Shown here piece by piece: positions 22,233-32,464 of a stretch of 64,000 nucleotides of DNA. The DNA is from Luteimonas sp. RC10. GTDB taxonomy: Bacteria; Pseudomonadota; Gammaproteobacteria; Xanthomonadales; Xanthomonadaceae. Every line of letters starts with the position of its first letter. Position 1 is the stretch's first letter. The position numbers were made by a program, and so were the translations under genes. Where the stretch lies: the NCBI RefSeq assembly GCF_014192745.1, contig NZ_JACHYJ010000004.1, positions 124,001 through 188,000 of the forward strand, given 5' to 3'. The notes under the pieces were generated by a model. It was not told where the DNA came from, searched no databases, and was given only the letters and a program-made list of their open reading frames with translations.

Positions 22233-25200
22233 CTAGGCGGCGCCGGCCAGTCGCGTGGCTTCGGCAAGATCGACAGACACCAGACGGCTGACGCCTGGCT
22301 CGCGCATGGTAACGCCACTGAGTTGGGATGCGGCTTCCATCGTCGCCTTGTTGTGGCTGACGAACAGGAACTGCACCTGCTCGCTCATCTCGCGCACCAT
22401 CGCGGTGAAGCGGCCGACATTGGCCTCGTCGAGCGGCGCGTCGACCTCGTCGAGCAGGCAGAACGGCGCCGGGTTGAGCTGGAAGATCGAGAACACCAGG
22501 GCCACCGCGGTCATCGCCTTCTCGCCGCCCGACAGCAGCGAGATGTTGGACACGCGCTTGCCGGGCGGTCGGGCCATGATCGCCACGCCGGTGTCGAGCA
22601 GGTCGTCGCCGGTCAGCTCCAGGTAAGCGTGACCACCGCCGAACAGACGCGGATACAGCGCCTGCACGCCCGCGTTGACCCGATCGAAGGTGTCCTTGAA
22701 CCGGCCGCGGGTCTCGCGGTCGATCTTGCGGATCGCCTCTTCCAGTGTGTCCAGTGCGGCGGTGAGGTCGGCGTCCTGGGCGTCGAGGTATTCCTTGCGC
22801 TGCGCGGCCTCGGCATGCTCGGCGATCGCCGCTAGATTTACCGGCTCCAGGCGCCGCAGGCGGGCATCGAAGTCGGCGACCATCTTCTCCCAGTCCTTGG
22901 CGTTGGCGGCATCGTCCAAGCCGTTGAGCACGTCGTCGACGACGAAACCCGCCTCCACGACCTGGGCGGCAAGCTGGTCGGCGGCGATGACCAGCGCCTG
23001 CTGGTCGAGCCGGCGCTGGCTGATTGCCTCGCGCTGGGTCAGCGCCTGCGCATCGCGCTGCTGGCGGACCTGCTCGTAGGTGCGCAGTTCGTTATCGATG
23101 CCCTCGACCGCCGAGCGCGCCTGCGCCAGCGCCTGCTCGGTGCGCACGCGTTCTTCCAGCGCGACCTGGCGCTGGTCCTCGAGCGCTTCGACCGGCGAGT
23201 CGCCGCCGGCCAGCTGCGCCGACAGTTCGCCCAGACGGTTGTCGAGCTGGCCGCGCTGGCCGCCCATGCGCGCCAGCGCCTGGGTCAGCGAGGCGACCTG
23301 CGCGCGCTGCGACTCGAGCGTCAGCGCGAGCGCATGCGCGGTATCGCGGGATTCGCGCGCGGCCGCACGGGCGGCGTCGCGGGCATCGGTCAGGCTGCGG
23401 CGCTCGGCTTCGAGCGCAGCGCGCGCGGTCTCCAGGTCGCCCATGCTGCCGACCGCGTCCTCGAGCCGGGCGCGCGCCTCGCGTGCCTGCTGCGCGGCCT
23501 GGGCCAGGGTCTCGTCGAGCTGCGCGAGCTCGGCATCGATGCGCGCGATGCGGGTGCGCGCGGCCTCGACCCGGCCCTGCTGGCTCTGCACCTGGCCGGC
23601 GAGTTCGGACACGCCGCGATGCGCCAGGTACAGCGCGCGCTGCGCCTCTTCGCGCTGCTGCTCGGCGGCCAGCAGGCGGTCGCGGCCACTGGCGAGGCCG
23701 CGCTCCAGTTCGTGTTCCTGGTCCTGCAGCGCGGCGATTTCCTCGCGCAGCGCCTGGATCTCGCGCTCACGCAGCAGTGCGCCTTGCTTGGCCGCGCCCG
23801 AGCGCGACACCCGCACCCAGCCCGCGCCCAGGCGCTCACCGCTGCGGGTGATGACCGAATCGTGTTCGCCCAGCCCGGCCTGCAGCGCGCGCGCCTGGTC
23901 CAGCGTGTCGGCGACATGCAGACGCGCGAGCAGCCGCCGGATCGCCAGCGGCCCCTGCACCCGGGCCGCGAGCGAGGTCGGCGCGAACTGTGCCGACGCC
24001 TCGTCGGCGGCGACCAGCGCCAGGCGGCTCTCGCCCAGTTCGCCGAGTGCGTCGACCAGCTCGGCAGGCACGCCGTCGCCGTCGACCAGCACGCCCTCGA
24101 TCAGCTGGCCCAGCGCGCTCTCGACCGCGAACTCCCAGCCGGCCTCCACGCGCAGCCGCTCGCCCACGCGCGCGGCCGAATCGAGCCCGCGCTGGCGCAG
24201 CCACTCGACCGCCGCGCCCTGCTCCTGGCCGAGCGCCGCGTGCTGCAGCGTCTCCAGCGACGCCAACCGGCCGCGGGCCTCCTGCGCGCGCTTGCGCACG
24301 CCCGACAGTTCCTCCTGCGCGACGCGCTGGGCGTCCTGCAGTTCGACCGCCGCCTCCTTGCGCGCCTCCAGCGACTCGCCCAGCGCGTCGAGGGCGGCCT
24401 TCTGGTCTTCGTGCCGGAGCTGGATGTCCTCGAAGGCCTCGTTCAGCGCATCGAGGTCGAGGCCGTCGCGCTCGGCCTGCAACTGCTCGCGCCGGCGCCC
24501 GGCTTCCAGCGCCTGGCGGTCGAGATAGTCGACGCGCGTGCGCTCCACATCACCGGCACGTGCGGCCTCGCCCTGCTCGCGGTTGTGCGCCTCCCAACGG
24601 GCCTGCCAGTCGGCGAGCGCAGTCTCGGCGTCGCGCAGCGCGTCCTGGCGGATCGCGTCCTCGTCCTGCAGTTGCGCCAGCTGCGGCTCGGCCTCGGCGA
24701 TGTGCTCGTGCAGGGTGTCGAGCCGCAACTGGTCCTGGTCGATATGCGCGCCGATCTCGGCCAGTTGCGCCTGGGCCTCGTCGCGCGCCTTGAGCAGGCG
24801 CGCCGACAGTTCGCGCTGGTGCTGGATCTGCTGCTCGATCCGCGCCAGCGCGCCGCTGACTTCGTAGCTCTCGGCCTGGGCGCGGTTGAGCGCCTCGGCG
24901 GCCTCATGGCGGCGCTCGCGTCCGGTCTCGAGCTCGCGCTCGGCTTCGCGCTGCTCGGCGATCAATTGCTCGAGCCGGGTCTCTTCCTGCGCCAGACCCT
25001 CGCGCAGCGCACGCAGGCGCGAATCGAGCGTGCGCCACTCCAGCGCCTTCCACTCGGCGTCGCGGATCCTGCGTTCGGCCTGGATCGCGGTGTACTGCTC
25101 GGCCTGGCGGGCCTGGCGGGCCAGGTGCTGCAACTGCTTGCCGACCTCCTCGCGCAGGTCGCCCAGCCGCTCGAGGTTCTCGCGGGTATGCCGGATCCGG

Positions 25201-25745
25201 GTCTCGGTCTCCTTGCGGCGCTCCTTGTACTTGGAGATGCCGGCCGCTTCCTCAAGATAGATGCGCAGGTCCTCGGGCTTGGCATCGATGACCTGGCTGA
25301 TCATGCCCTGCTCGATGATCGAGTAGCTGCGCGGGCCCAGACCCGTGCCCAGGAACAGATCGGTGATGTCGCGGCGGCGGCACTTGGTGCCGTTGAGGTA
25401 GTAGCCGCTCTGGCCGTCGCGGCTGACGGTGCGCTTGACCGAGATCTCGTTGAACGCGGCGAACTCGCCGCTGATCGTGTGGTCGCTGTTGTCGAAGATC
25501 AGCTCGACCATCGCCTGGGACACCGGCTTGCGCGCGGTCGAGCCGGCGAAGATCACGTCGGTCAGCGAATCGCCGCGCAGGCGGCTGGCCGAGGACTCGC
25601 CCATGACCCAGCGCACCGCGTCGATGATGTTGGACTTGCCGCACCCGTTCGGCCCGACCACGCCGGTCATGTTCGTCGGCAGGTGCAACGTGGTCGGGTC
25701 GACGAAGGACTTGAAACCGGCGAGCTTGATCGTGGACAGGCGCAT
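22233..25745 (-). CDS. smc: Chromosome segregation ATPase SMC
   Basis: A 1170-residue SMC protein, core of the Smc-ScpAB condensin that compacts and separates sister chromosomes. The N-terminal head half has Walker A GPNGCGKSN (31-39). Long coiled coils flank a hinge around residues 510-640 (LIEGVLVDGDGVPAELVDAL). The C-terminal head half contributes the signature LLSGGEKAM and the Walker B/D-loop CLLDEVDAPLDEANV. The ATG at 25743-25745 (MRLSTIKLAGFKSF) is the family start; an in-frame 24-residue extension is rejected. The kleisin and its partner, scpA and scpB, are encoded at 52.8-54.5 kb of the window. The smc gene heads the smc-zipA-ligA-epmA run. MukB is thus not the condensin here. Confidence 0.97.
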   Translation of the reverse strand: MRLSTIKLAGFKSFVDPTTLHLPTNMTGVVGPNGCGKSNIIDAVRWVMGESSASRLRGDSLTDVIFAGSTARKPVSQAMVELIFDNSDHTISGEFAAFNEISVKRTVSRDGQSGYYLNGTKCRRRDITDLFLGTGLGPRSYSIIEQGMISQVIDAKPEDLRIYLEEAAGISKYKERRKETETRIRHTRENLERLGDLREEVGKQLQHLARQARQAEQYTAIQAERRIRDAEWKALEWRTLDSRLRALREGLAQEETRLEQLIAEQREAERELETGRERRHEAAEALNRAQAESYEVSGALARIEQQIQHQRELSARLLKARDEAQAQLAEIGAHIDQDQLRLDTLHEHIAEAEPQLAQLQDEDAIRQDALRDAETALADWQARWEAHNREQGEAARAGDVERTRVDYLDRQALEAGRRREQLQAERDGLDLDALNEAFEDIQLRHEDQKAALDALGESLEARKEAAVELQDAQRVAQEELSGVRKRAQEARGRLASLETLQHAALGQEQGAAVEWLRQRGLDSAARVGERLRVEAGWEFAVESALGQLIEGVLVDGDGVPAELVDALGELGESRLALVAADEASAQFAPTSLAARVQGPLAIRRLLARLHVADTLDQARALQAGLGEHDSVITRSGERLGAGWVRVSRSGAAKQGALLREREIQALREEIAALQDQEHELERGLASGRDRLLAAEQQREEAQRALYLAHRGVSELAGQVQSQQGRVEAARTRIARIDAELAQLDETLAQAAQQAREARARLEDAVGSMGDLETARAALEAERRSLTDARDAARAAARESRDTAHALALTLESQRAQVASLTQALARMGGQRGQLDNRLGELSAQLAGGDSPVEALEDQRQVALEERVRTEQALAQARSAVEGIDNELRTYEQVRQQRDAQALTQREAISQRRLDQQALVIAADQLAAQVVEAGFVVDDVLNGLDDAANAKDWEKMVADFDARLRRLEPVNLAAIAEHAEAAQRKEYLDAQDADLTAALDTLEEAIRKIDRETRGRFKDTFDRVNAGVQALYPRLFGGGHAYLELTGDDLLDTGVAIMARPPGKRVSNISLLSGGEKAMTAVALVFSIFQLNPAPFCLLDEVDAPLDEANVGRFTAMVREMSEQVQFLFVSHNKATMEAASQLSGVTMREPGVSRLVSVDLAEATRLAGAA

Positions 25746-25951
25746 GCGGGCGTCGGGGGCCTCATGGCGCCGGCGGGCCGGCGCCGGGTCGTGGAACGGC
25801 GGGGACGCACGCGACATCCGGCCCGGCGATGCTGACGCACGGCGGACCGCGCGCCGCGCGCGCGCAAGCGGCCAGTATAGCCAGCGACCCGGGATCGCGC
25901 CGCCGGCCCGGCACCGCGCTTGGGGCGCCGTTGGGCCGCGGGACGCCGCGC

Positions 25952-27040
25952 TCAGGGCACCAGGCGGGTGCCGGTCTCGGTGTCGAAAGCGTGCACGCGG
26001 CCGGCCGGAACCGCCAGCGGCAGGGTCTCGCCCGGCACCGGCACCCGGTCGGGCGGCAGCCGGGCGATCAGCGGGCGATCGCCCAGGCGTAGGTTCACGA
26101 AGACTTCGCTGCCCACCGCCTCGACCACCTCCACCACCGGCGCCAAGCCGGCGTCGGCAGCCTCGGCCGGCACCAGGTGCTCGGGGCGGATCCCCAGGTC
26201 GACCTCGCGGCCGGCCCAGGCCTCCGGCAACCCGGCCGCGCCCAATGCCAGCACCGTGCCGTCGCCCAGCGCCAGCCCCCAGCCGGCCTCACCGTGCTGC
26301 AAATGGCCGCGCAGCACATTCATCGCCGGACTGCCGAGGAAGGTCGCCACGAACAGGTTGGCGGGCTTTTCGTAAAGCGCCATCGGGGTGTCGATCTGTT
26401 GGATCTGCCCGTCCTTGAGCACCACGATGCGCTGGCCCAGCGTCATCGCCTCGATCTGGTCATGGGTGACGTAGATCATGGTGGTGCCCAGCGCGCGGTG
26501 CAGCCGCGCGATCTCCACGCGCATGCCGGCACGCAGCTTGGCGTCGAGGTTGGACAACGGCTCGTCGAGCAGGAATACCTGCGGCTGGCGCACCAGCGCC
26601 CGACCCAGCGCGACGCGCTGGCGCTGGCCGCCCGACAGTTGCCCCGGCTTGCGGTCGAGCACCTTATCGAGCTCCAGCACGCGCGCGGCCTCGGCCACGC
26701 GCGCGGCGATGTCGGCCTTGTCCTGGCCGCGCAGCTTCAGCCCGAAGGCGAGGTTCTCGGCCACGCTCATATGCGGGTACAGGGCGTAGCTCTGGAACAC
26801 CATCGCGATGTCGCGATCCTTGGGCGCGACGTCGTTGACCACCCGATCGCCAATGGTCAGCGTGCCGCTGCTGATCGCCTCCAGGCCGGCGACCATCCGC
26901 AGCAACGTGGACTTGCCGCAGCCCGACGGGCCGACCAGCACCAGCAGCTCGCCGTCGGCGACCTCGAAACTGGCGCCCGCCACACCCACGTACCCGTTGG
27001 GATAGACCTTGCGTACCGCGTCGAACCGCACCTTCGCCAT
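25952..27040 (-). CDS. Sugar ABC transporter ATP-binding protein (UgpC/MsmX/MalK family)
   Basis: A 362-residue ATPase of the CUT1 carbohydrate ABC importers. Walker A GPSGCGKST (37-45), Q-loop FQSYALYPHM, signature LSGGQRQRVALGRAL and Walker B LLDEPLSNLDAKLR are all present. The C-terminal TOBE/OB regulatory region has GIRPEHL and NLRLGDRPLIARLPP. The ATG at 27038-27040 has GGGAG upstream. No permease is adjacent. The only CUT1 permeases and binding protein in the window are at 43.3-46.3 kb and lack their own ATPase, so this protein is probably their motor, or a shared one like MsmX. A LacI-type operator 95 bp upstream is nearly identical to those of that distant locus. It is divergent from zwf. 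Confidence 0.93.
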   Translation of the reverse strand: MAKVRFDAVRKVYPNGYVGVAGASFEVADGELLVLVGPSGCGKSTLLRMVAGLEAISSGTLTIGDRVVNDVAPKDRDIAMVFQSYALYPHMSVAENLAFGLKLRGQDKADIAARVAEAARVLELDKVLDRKPGQLSGGQRQRVALGRALVRQPQVFLLDEPLSNLDAKLRAGMRVEIARLHRALGTTMIYVTHDQIEAMTLGQRIVVLKDGQIQQIDTPMALYEKPANLFVATFLGSPAMNVLRGHLQHGEAGWGLALGDGTVLALGAAGLPEAWAGREVDLGIRPEHLVPAEAADAGLAPVVEVVEAVGSEVFVNLRLGDRPLIARLPPDRVPVPGETLPLAVPAGRVHAFDTETGTRLVP

Positions 27041-27134
27041 GGCGTCTCCCGCTGTCGGATGGATCGTGATTGGAAGCGTGTGAACGATGCCCCGGCCAGG
27101 CCGTGCATCGAGGACGCAATACGCTATTCTGGCA

Positions 27135-27148
27135 TGTAATCGTTTACA
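27135..27148. promoter_or_regulatory. LacI-family operator between the ABC ATPase gene and zwf
   Basis: TGTAATCGTTTACA is a near-perfect palindrome of the LacI/GalR operator type with a central CG. It differs at only a few positions from the sites at 48050-48063 and 52286-52299. All three fit TGnAAnCGTTTnCA. It sits 95 bp before the ATPase start and 160 bp before zwf, so it could control either or both divergent units. The LacI protein encoded at 51.2-52.3 kb is the obvious candidate ligand. Confidence 0.75.
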
Positions 27149-27307
27149 CGCCAGTCGGCGATCGCCGCAGCAACCGCGATCGCCGCCGCGCGCCCCGGCC
27201 GGTCCCTTGCTGCGCGGCGCGCTTGGCGGAGGCATTGCGGTTGCGGGCGATTGCACGACACACTTCACGATTCCCCTTTCCGTGAACACGAGGCGAACCA
27301 GGCGTCC

Positions 27308-28723
27308 ATGCACGACACTCTGCTGCTGTTTGGCGCCACCGGCGATCTGGCGCAACGTTACCTGTTCCCGTCCCTGCTGCACCTGCTGCGCGACCGGCTG
27401 CTGCCGGCCGACTTCCGGGTCGTGGCGATCGCGCGCAGCGAACACGACGACGAGAGCTTCCGCGGCTGGCTGCGCGATCGTCTGGGTGACGACTACGAGG
27501 CCGCCACGCTGGACGAGCTGCTGCGCCGGGTGCGTTACGTGCCGGCCGACCTGTCCGATCCCGAGGCGATGGCGCAGGCGCTCTCGCCGTTCGCCGACCG
27601 GCCGGCGGTCAGCTACCTCTCCACGCCGCCCAACCTGTTCGCCTCCGCCTGCCGCGGCCTGAAGGCCGCCGGGCTGCTCGAGCCGCCGTCGCGGCTGGTG
27701 CTCGAAAAGCCGATCGGTCACGACCTGGCCAGTGCGCGCGAGATCGACGCCACGCTCAAGGCCGCGCTCGACGAGTCGCGGATCTTCCGCATCGACCATT
27801 ACCTGGGCAAGGCACCGGTGCAGAATCTGCTGGCGCTGCGGCTGGGCAACACGCTGTTCGAAGCCGTCTGGGAACGGCGCTGGATCGAGTCGGTCGACAT
27901 CATCGTCGCCGAGACCGCCGGCGTCGATGGCCGCGAGGGCTACTACGCCGACTACGGCGCGCTGCGCGACATGGTGCAGAACCACATGCTGCAGCTGCTC
28001 GCACTGATCGCGATGGAGCCGCCGGCGGCGATGGACCCCGACGCGATCCGCGACGAGAAGCGCAAGGTGCTGCGCGCGCTGCGGCCCATGTCACCGTCGG
28101 CCGCCAACGCCGACAGCATCCGCGGCCGCTACCGCGACGGCGTGGTCGACGGCCGCGCGGTCAAGGGCTTCAGCCACCGCGACGACGTCGAGACCTTCGT
28201 CGGCCTGCGCGCCTGGATCGACAACTGGCGCTGGGCCGGCGTGCCGTTCCGGCTGGTGACCGGCAAGCGCATGCCCTCGCGCACCACCGAGGTCGTGGTC
28301 ACCTTCAAGCCGGTCACCCACTGGCTGTTCGGCGCCGACGAGCGCAAGCGCGCCCGCGCCAACCAGTTGCGCGTGCGGCTGCAGCCCGAAGAGACCATCG
28401 AGCTCGGCCTGATGGGCAGCCTGGCGGCGTCGGAATGGAGCGCCAACGAGCTGCAGCCGATGTCGCTGGACCTGGCGATGCTGCCGCCCAAGCGCCGTAT
28501 CGCCTACGAGCGGCTGATGATCGACGCGCTCAAGGGCGACCAGACCCTGTTCGTGCGCGACGACGAAGTCGAGGCCCAGTGGCGCTGGATCGACAGCGTC
28601 AGCGAGGCCTGGCGCCAGGCCGGCACGCCGGTCCACGACTATCCGGCCGGGTCCTGGGGACCGGCGGAGGCCGTGCCGTTCCTGCCGCGCACCCTCACCA
28701 CGCACAACGGACGCAAGTCGTGA
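27308..28723 (+). CDS. zwf: Glucose-6-phosphate 1-dehydrogenase
   Basis: A 471-residue enzyme oxidising glucose-6-phosphate to 6-phosphogluconolactone with NAD(P)+. The dinucleotide-binding motif LFGATGDLAQRYLFPSL is at the N-terminus (6-22), and the substrate/catalytic motif RIDHYLGK is at 161-168 with the conserved His of the reaction nearby (about residue 225). The ATG at 27308 begins MHDTLLLFGATGD; an upstream in-frame ATG at 27251 adds a non-conserved 19 residues that partly repeat MHDTL. It heads the operon zwf-glk-pgl-edd-eda. The stop overlaps glk as GTGA. A LacI-type operator lies 160 bp upstream. The cofactor preference cannot be judged here. Confidence 0.97.
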   Translation: MHDTLLLFGATGDLAQRYLFPSLLHLLRDRLLPADFRVVAIARSEHDDESFRGWLRDRLGDDYEAATLDELLRRVRYVPADLSDPEAMAQALSPFADRPAVSYLSTPPNLFASACRGLKAAGLLEPPSRLVLEKPIGHDLASAREIDATLKAALDESRIFRIDHYLGKAPVQNLLALRLGNTLFEAVWERRWIESVDIIVAETAGVDGREGYYADYGALRDMVQNHMLQLLALIAMEPPAAMDPDAIRDEKRKVLRALRPMSPSAANADSIRGRYRDGVVDGRAVKGFSHRDDVETFVGLRAWIDNWRWAGVPFRLVTGKRMPSRTTEVVVTFKPVTHWLFGADERKRARANQLRVRLQPEETIELGLMGSLAASEWSANELQPMSLDLAMLPPKRRIAYERLMIDALKGDQTLFVRDDEVEAQWRWIDSVSEAWRQAGTPVHDYPAGSWGPAEAVPFLPRTLTTHNGRKS

Positions 28724-29721
28724 CCGACGCTTCGCTCGCCCTGCTCGCCGACATCGGCGGCACCAATGCGCGCTTCGCGCTGGCCGACACCGCCAGCGCC
28801 ACGCCGCTGCAACTCGACACCGTGCAGGGCTTTGCGGTCGCCGATTTCCCATCGCTGGCCGACGCCGCCCAGCATTATCTGCAGGCCATCGGCCATGTCG
28901 GCGATGCGCGGATCCGCTGCGGCGTGTTCGCCGTGGCTGGCCGCGTGGACGGCGACGAGGCGCGCATCACCAACCACCCCTGGGTGATCTCGCGCCGGCG
29001 CACCCGCGAACGCCTGGGGCTGGACGATGTCGAACTGGTCAACGACTTTGCCGCGCAGGCGATGGCGATCCCGCTGCTGCAGCCCGGCGACTACACCGCG
29101 ATCGGCGGCGTGCAGTGGGCGGTGCCCGAGCGCGCCGACACGCCGTGCACCTACGCGGTGATTGGCCCGGGCACCGGGCTGGGCGTGGGGGCACTGGTGG
29201 TACGCGACGGCCGCCACTACCCGCTCGAGACCGAGGGCGGCCACGTCAGCTTCCCGCCGGGCACGCCGGAAGAAACCCGGATCCTCGAGCGGCTCAGCGC
29301 GCAGTTCGGGCGGGTGTCCAACGAACGACTGATCTGCGGACCGGGCCTGGTCAACATCCACCATGCGCTGTGCGAGATCGCCGGGGTCGACCCGGGTCCG
29401 CTGCAGCCCTCCGACGTGACCACCCGCGCGCAGGCTGGCGACCCGCTGTGCGCACGCGCGGTGGACATTTTCTGCGCCGTATTCGGCGCGATCGCCGGCG
29501 ACCTGGTGCTGACCCTCGGCGCCTGGGACGGCGTGTTCCTGACCGGCGGACTGGTGCCCAAGATGCTCGAGTCGATCCGCCACTCGGGGTTTCGCCAGCG
29601 CTTCGAGCACAAGGGCCGCTTCTCGCCGAACATGGGCCGCGTCCCGAGCCTGGCGGTGCTGCACCCGCACGCCGGCCTGCTCGGCGCGGCGGCGATCGCC
29701 GTGCGCAGGGCCGCGCCGTGA
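28720..29721 (+). CDS. glk: Glucokinase
   Basis: A 333-residue bacterial glucokinase (ROK-unrelated Glk family, as in E. coli) that phosphorylates cytosolic glucose with ATP. The N-terminal phosphate loop LADIGGTNARFAL (9-21), the catalytic-region LVNDFAAQA, GPGTGLGVGALV and the late TGGLVPKML motif are all present. The start is GTG at 28720 overlapping the zwf stop (GTGA), so the two are translationally coupled. Its place in the Entner-Doudoroff operon fits import of free glucose or its release from oligosaccharides inside the cell rather than PTS uptake. Confidence 0.95.
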   Translation: MTDASLALLADIGGTNARFALADTASATPLQLDTVQGFAVADFPSLADAAQHYLQAIGHVGDARIRCGVFAVAGRVDGDEARITNHPWVISRRRTRERLGLDDVELVNDFAAQAMAIPLLQPGDYTAIGGVQWAVPERADTPCTYAVIGPGTGLGVGALVVRDGRHYPLETEGGHVSFPPGTPEETRILERLSAQFGRVSNERLICGPGLVNIHHALCEIAGVDPGPLQPSDVTTRAQAGDPLCARAVDIFCAVFGAIAGDLVLTLGAWDGVFLTGGLVPKMLESIRHSGFRQRFEHKGRFSPNMGRVPSLAVLHPHAGLLGAAAIAVRRAAP

Positions 29722-29777
29722 CCGCCGAGCACGCCGACGGCTTTGGCAACACGGCCCGAATCGGTCACGATGGCCGC

Positions 29778-30470
29778 ATGCACCTGCACGCTTACGACTC
29801 GGCCACCCAGTGGACCTGGGGGGCCGCGATCGCGATTTCCTCGGCGATCGCACGCGACCTGCGCGAGCGGCCGCGCGCGCGCCTGCTGCTGTCGGGCGGC
29901 AAGACGCCCGGCCCGGTCTACGCCGCGCTGTCGAAGTCGCCGTTGCCTTGGGAGAACGTCGACGTCGCGCTGGTCGACGAACGCTGGCTGCTGCCCGAGG
30001 ACCCGGACAGCAATGCGCGCCTGGTGCGCGAGACGCTGATCCAGAACAAGGCGCAGCAGGCGCGGCTGGAGACGATCACGCGCGCCGGCCGTCCGTTCGA
30101 CGAGGCGCTGGCGACCGCCAACCTGCATGCGCGCCAGCCGGCCGGCGTCGTGGTGCTGGGCATGGGCGACGACGGCCACACCGCGTCGCTGTTCCCCGGC
30201 ATGCAGGATCTCGACGCCGCCCTGGCCGCGCCCACGCCGTACGTCGGCGTCGATGCGACCGGCTGCCCGGGCGCGCAGCGCTGGGCCCGCCGCATCAGCC
30301 TGACGCCGGCCGGCCTGGCGCCGGCGCACACGCGGATCTTGCTGATCCGCGGCGAACGCAAGCGCGCGCTGCTCGAGCAACTGTTGCGCAGCGACGACGT
30401 CCACGAGTATCCGGCACGCATCGCCTTGACCGTGCCGGGCGCAGACTTGCACGTGCACTGGTGCCCGTGA
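29778..30470 (+). CDS. pgl: 6-phosphogluconolactonase
   Basis: A 230-residue SOL/NagB-fold lactonase that hydrolyses 6-phosphogluconolactone to 6-phosphogluconate. The family blocks are RLLLSGGKTPGPVYAAL (phosphate loop), VDVALVDERWLLPEDPDSNARLV, and VVVLGMGDDGHTASLFPG, which carries the active-site GxGxDGHTAS motif. The ATG at 29778 gives MHLHAYD and no clear ribosome site. An alternative GTG at 29718, in the same frame, overlaps the glk stop as GTGA just as glk overlaps zwf, and would add 20 non-conserved residues. The operon pattern favours the GTG and conservation favours the ATG, so the start is unsettled. Confidence 0.93.
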   Translation: MHLHAYDSATQWTWGAAIAISSAIARDLRERPRARLLLSGGKTPGPVYAALSKSPLPWENVDVALVDERWLLPEDPDSNARLVRETLIQNKAQQARLETITRAGRPFDEALATANLHARQPAGVVVLGMGDDGHTASLFPGMQDLDAALAAPTPYVGVDATGCPGAQRWARRISLTPAGLAPAHTRILLIRGERKRALLEQLLRSDDVHEYPARIALTVPGADLHVHWCP

Positions 30471-30543
30471 TCGACGGCATCCGTGCGCCGCGTCCGCGCA
30501 TCCGGACGTCCCTTCCCTCCTTTCCGTCTCATCGCCGCCGCCA

Positions 30544-32460
30544 ATGAGCCTGCATCCCGTTCTGCATTCCGTCACCGAGCGCATCCGCAAGCGCAGCGCC
30601 GCGTCGCGTCGCGCGTATCTGGACGGCATCGCGCGCATGCGCGACGAGGGCCCGCTGCGCGGTCGCCTGAGCTGCGCCAACCTCGCCCACGGCTTCGCCG
30701 GGTGCGGGCCAACCGACAAGCTGCGCCTGCGCAACGAGCCGACGCCGAACCTGGGCATCATCACCGCCTACAACGACATGCTCTCGGCGCATCAGCCCTA
30801 CGAGCCGTATCCGGAGTTCATCCGCCAGACCGCGCGCGCGCTCGGCGCGACCGCGCAGGTCGCCGGCGGCGTGCCGGCGATGTGCGACGGCGTGACCCAG
30901 GGCCGCGCCGGCATGGAACTGTCACTGTTCTCACGCGACGTCATCGCCCAGGCGACCGCGATCGGCCTGTCGCACGACATGTTCGACGCCAGCCTGTATC
31001 TGGGCATCTGCGACAAGATCGTGCCGGGCCTGTTGATCGGCGCCCTCGCCTACGGCCATCTGCCTGCGGTGTTCGTGCCGGGCGGGCCGATGACCCCCGG
31101 CGTGCCGAACAAGACCAAGGCCGAGGTGCGCGAGCGCTACGCGGCCGGCGAGGCCACGCGCGCCGAGTTGTTGGAAGTCGAGGCGCAGTCCTATCACTCG
31201 CCCGGCACCTGCACCTTCTACGGCACCGCGAACTCCAACCAGACCCTGCTCGAGGCGATGGGCGTGCAGTTGCCCAGCGCGGCGTTCATCAACCCGGGCA
31301 CGCCACTGCGCGAAGCATTCACCCGCGAAGCGGTCGCACGCGCGCTGGCGATCACCGCGCTGGGCGAGGACTACCGACCGCTGGGCGAACTGATCGACGA
31401 GCGCGCCATCGTCAACGCGATCGCGATGCTGATGGCCACCGGCGGCTCGACCAACCACACGATCCACTGGATCGCGGTCGCACGCGCAGCCGGCATCGTG
31501 CTGACCTGGGACGACATGGACGCGCTGTCGCAGATCGTGCCGCTGCTGGCGCGGGTCTATCCCAATGGCGAGGCGGACGTGAACCGCTATCACGCTGCCG
31601 GCGGCAATGCCTTCGTATTCCGCGAACTGCTCGACGCCGGGCTGATGCACGACGACATCCCGACCGTCGTTGCCGGCGGCATGCGCGCCTATTGCGACGA
31701 CCCCAAGGTCGACGGCGACCGCGTGGTGTACACGCCGGGCATCGCCACCAGCGCCGACGATGCGGTGCTGCGTCCGGTCTCGGCGCCGTTCGAAGCCCAG
31801 GGCGGCCTGCGCCTGCTGCGCGGCAACCTCGGGCGCGCGCTGATCAAGCTCTCGGCGGTCAAGCCGGAGTTCCGCACGATCGAGGCTCCGGCCGTCGTCG
31901 TCGATGCCCCGCAGGCACTCAACCGCCTGCATGCGGCCGGCGCGCTGCCGCGCGATTTCGTTGCGGTCGTGCGCTACCAGGGGCCGAAGGCCAACGGCAT
32001 GCCCGAGCTGCATTCGCTGGCGCCGCTGCTGGGGATGCTGCAGAACCAGGGGCGGCGGGTGGCGCTGGTCACCGACGGCCGCCTGTCAGGCGCGTCGGGC
32101 AAGATTCCCGCGGCGATCCACGTCACCCCCGAGGCCGCGCGAGGCGGCCCGTTGGCCTACCTGCGCGAGGGCGACATCGTGCGCCTGGACGGCGAGGCCG
32201 GCATTCTCGAGGCGCTGGTCGATGCCGACGAGTGGCAGCGCCGCGAGGCCGCGCCCGACACCGCACCGGCGCCGACCGACTTCGGTCGCAACCTGTTCGC
32301 CTTCAACCGCGCCAACGTCTCCCCGGCCGACCAGGGCGCCCTGTCGATCTCCTGCGGACCGCCCACGATCCAGGGCGCGGTGTGGGACTACGACGCCGAG
32401 TACGATCTAGGCGCCGACGGTGCCGCCGCCGATGCGCCGCATGCCGAAAAGGACAACTGA
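30544..32460 (+). CDS. edd: Phosphogluconate dehydratase
   Basis: A 638-residue IlvD/Edd-family [4Fe-4S] dehydratase making KDPG from 6-phosphogluconate, the first committed Entner-Doudoroff step. Recognisable blocks are [31 protein letters not shown] with a cluster Cys, [14 protein letters not shown] with a second, [15 protein letters not shown] with a third, and [18 protein letters not shown] toward the C-terminus. It is about 35 residues longer than the E. coli protein, partly through the acidic/alanine-rich tail ([18 protein letters not shown]). It follows pgl by 73 bp and precedes eda by 4 bp. Confidence 0.97.
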   Translation: MSLHPVLHSVTERIRKRSAASRRAYLDGIARMRDEGPLRGRLSCANLAHGFAGCGPTDKLRLRNEPTPNLGIITAYNDMLSAHQPYEPYPEFIRQTARALGATAQVAGGVPAMCDGVTQGRAGMELSLFSRDVIAQATAIGLSHDMFDASLYLGICDKIVPGLLIGALAYGHLPAVFVPGGPMTPGVPNKTKAEVRERYAAGEATRAELLEVEAQSYHSPGTCTFYGTANSNQTLLEAMGVQLPSAAFINPGTPLREAFTREAVARALAITALGEDYRPLGELIDERAIVNAIAMLMATGGSTNHTIHWIAVARAAGIVLTWDDMDALSQIVPLLARVYPNGEADVNRYHAAGGNAFVFRELLDAGLMHDDIPTVVAGGMRAYCDDPKVDGDRVVYTPGIATSADDAVLRPVSAPFEAQGGLRLLRGNLGRALIKLSAVKPEFRTIEAPAVVVDAPQALNRLHAAGALPRDFVAVVRYQGPKANGMPELHSLAPLLGMLQNQGRRVALVTDGRLSGASGKIPAAIHVTPEAARGGPLAYLREGDIVRLDGEAGILEALVDADEWQRREAAPDTAPAPTDFGRNLFAFNRANVSPADQGALSISCGPPTIQGAVWDYDAEYDLGADGAAADAPHAEKDN

Positions 32461-32464
32461 TCTC

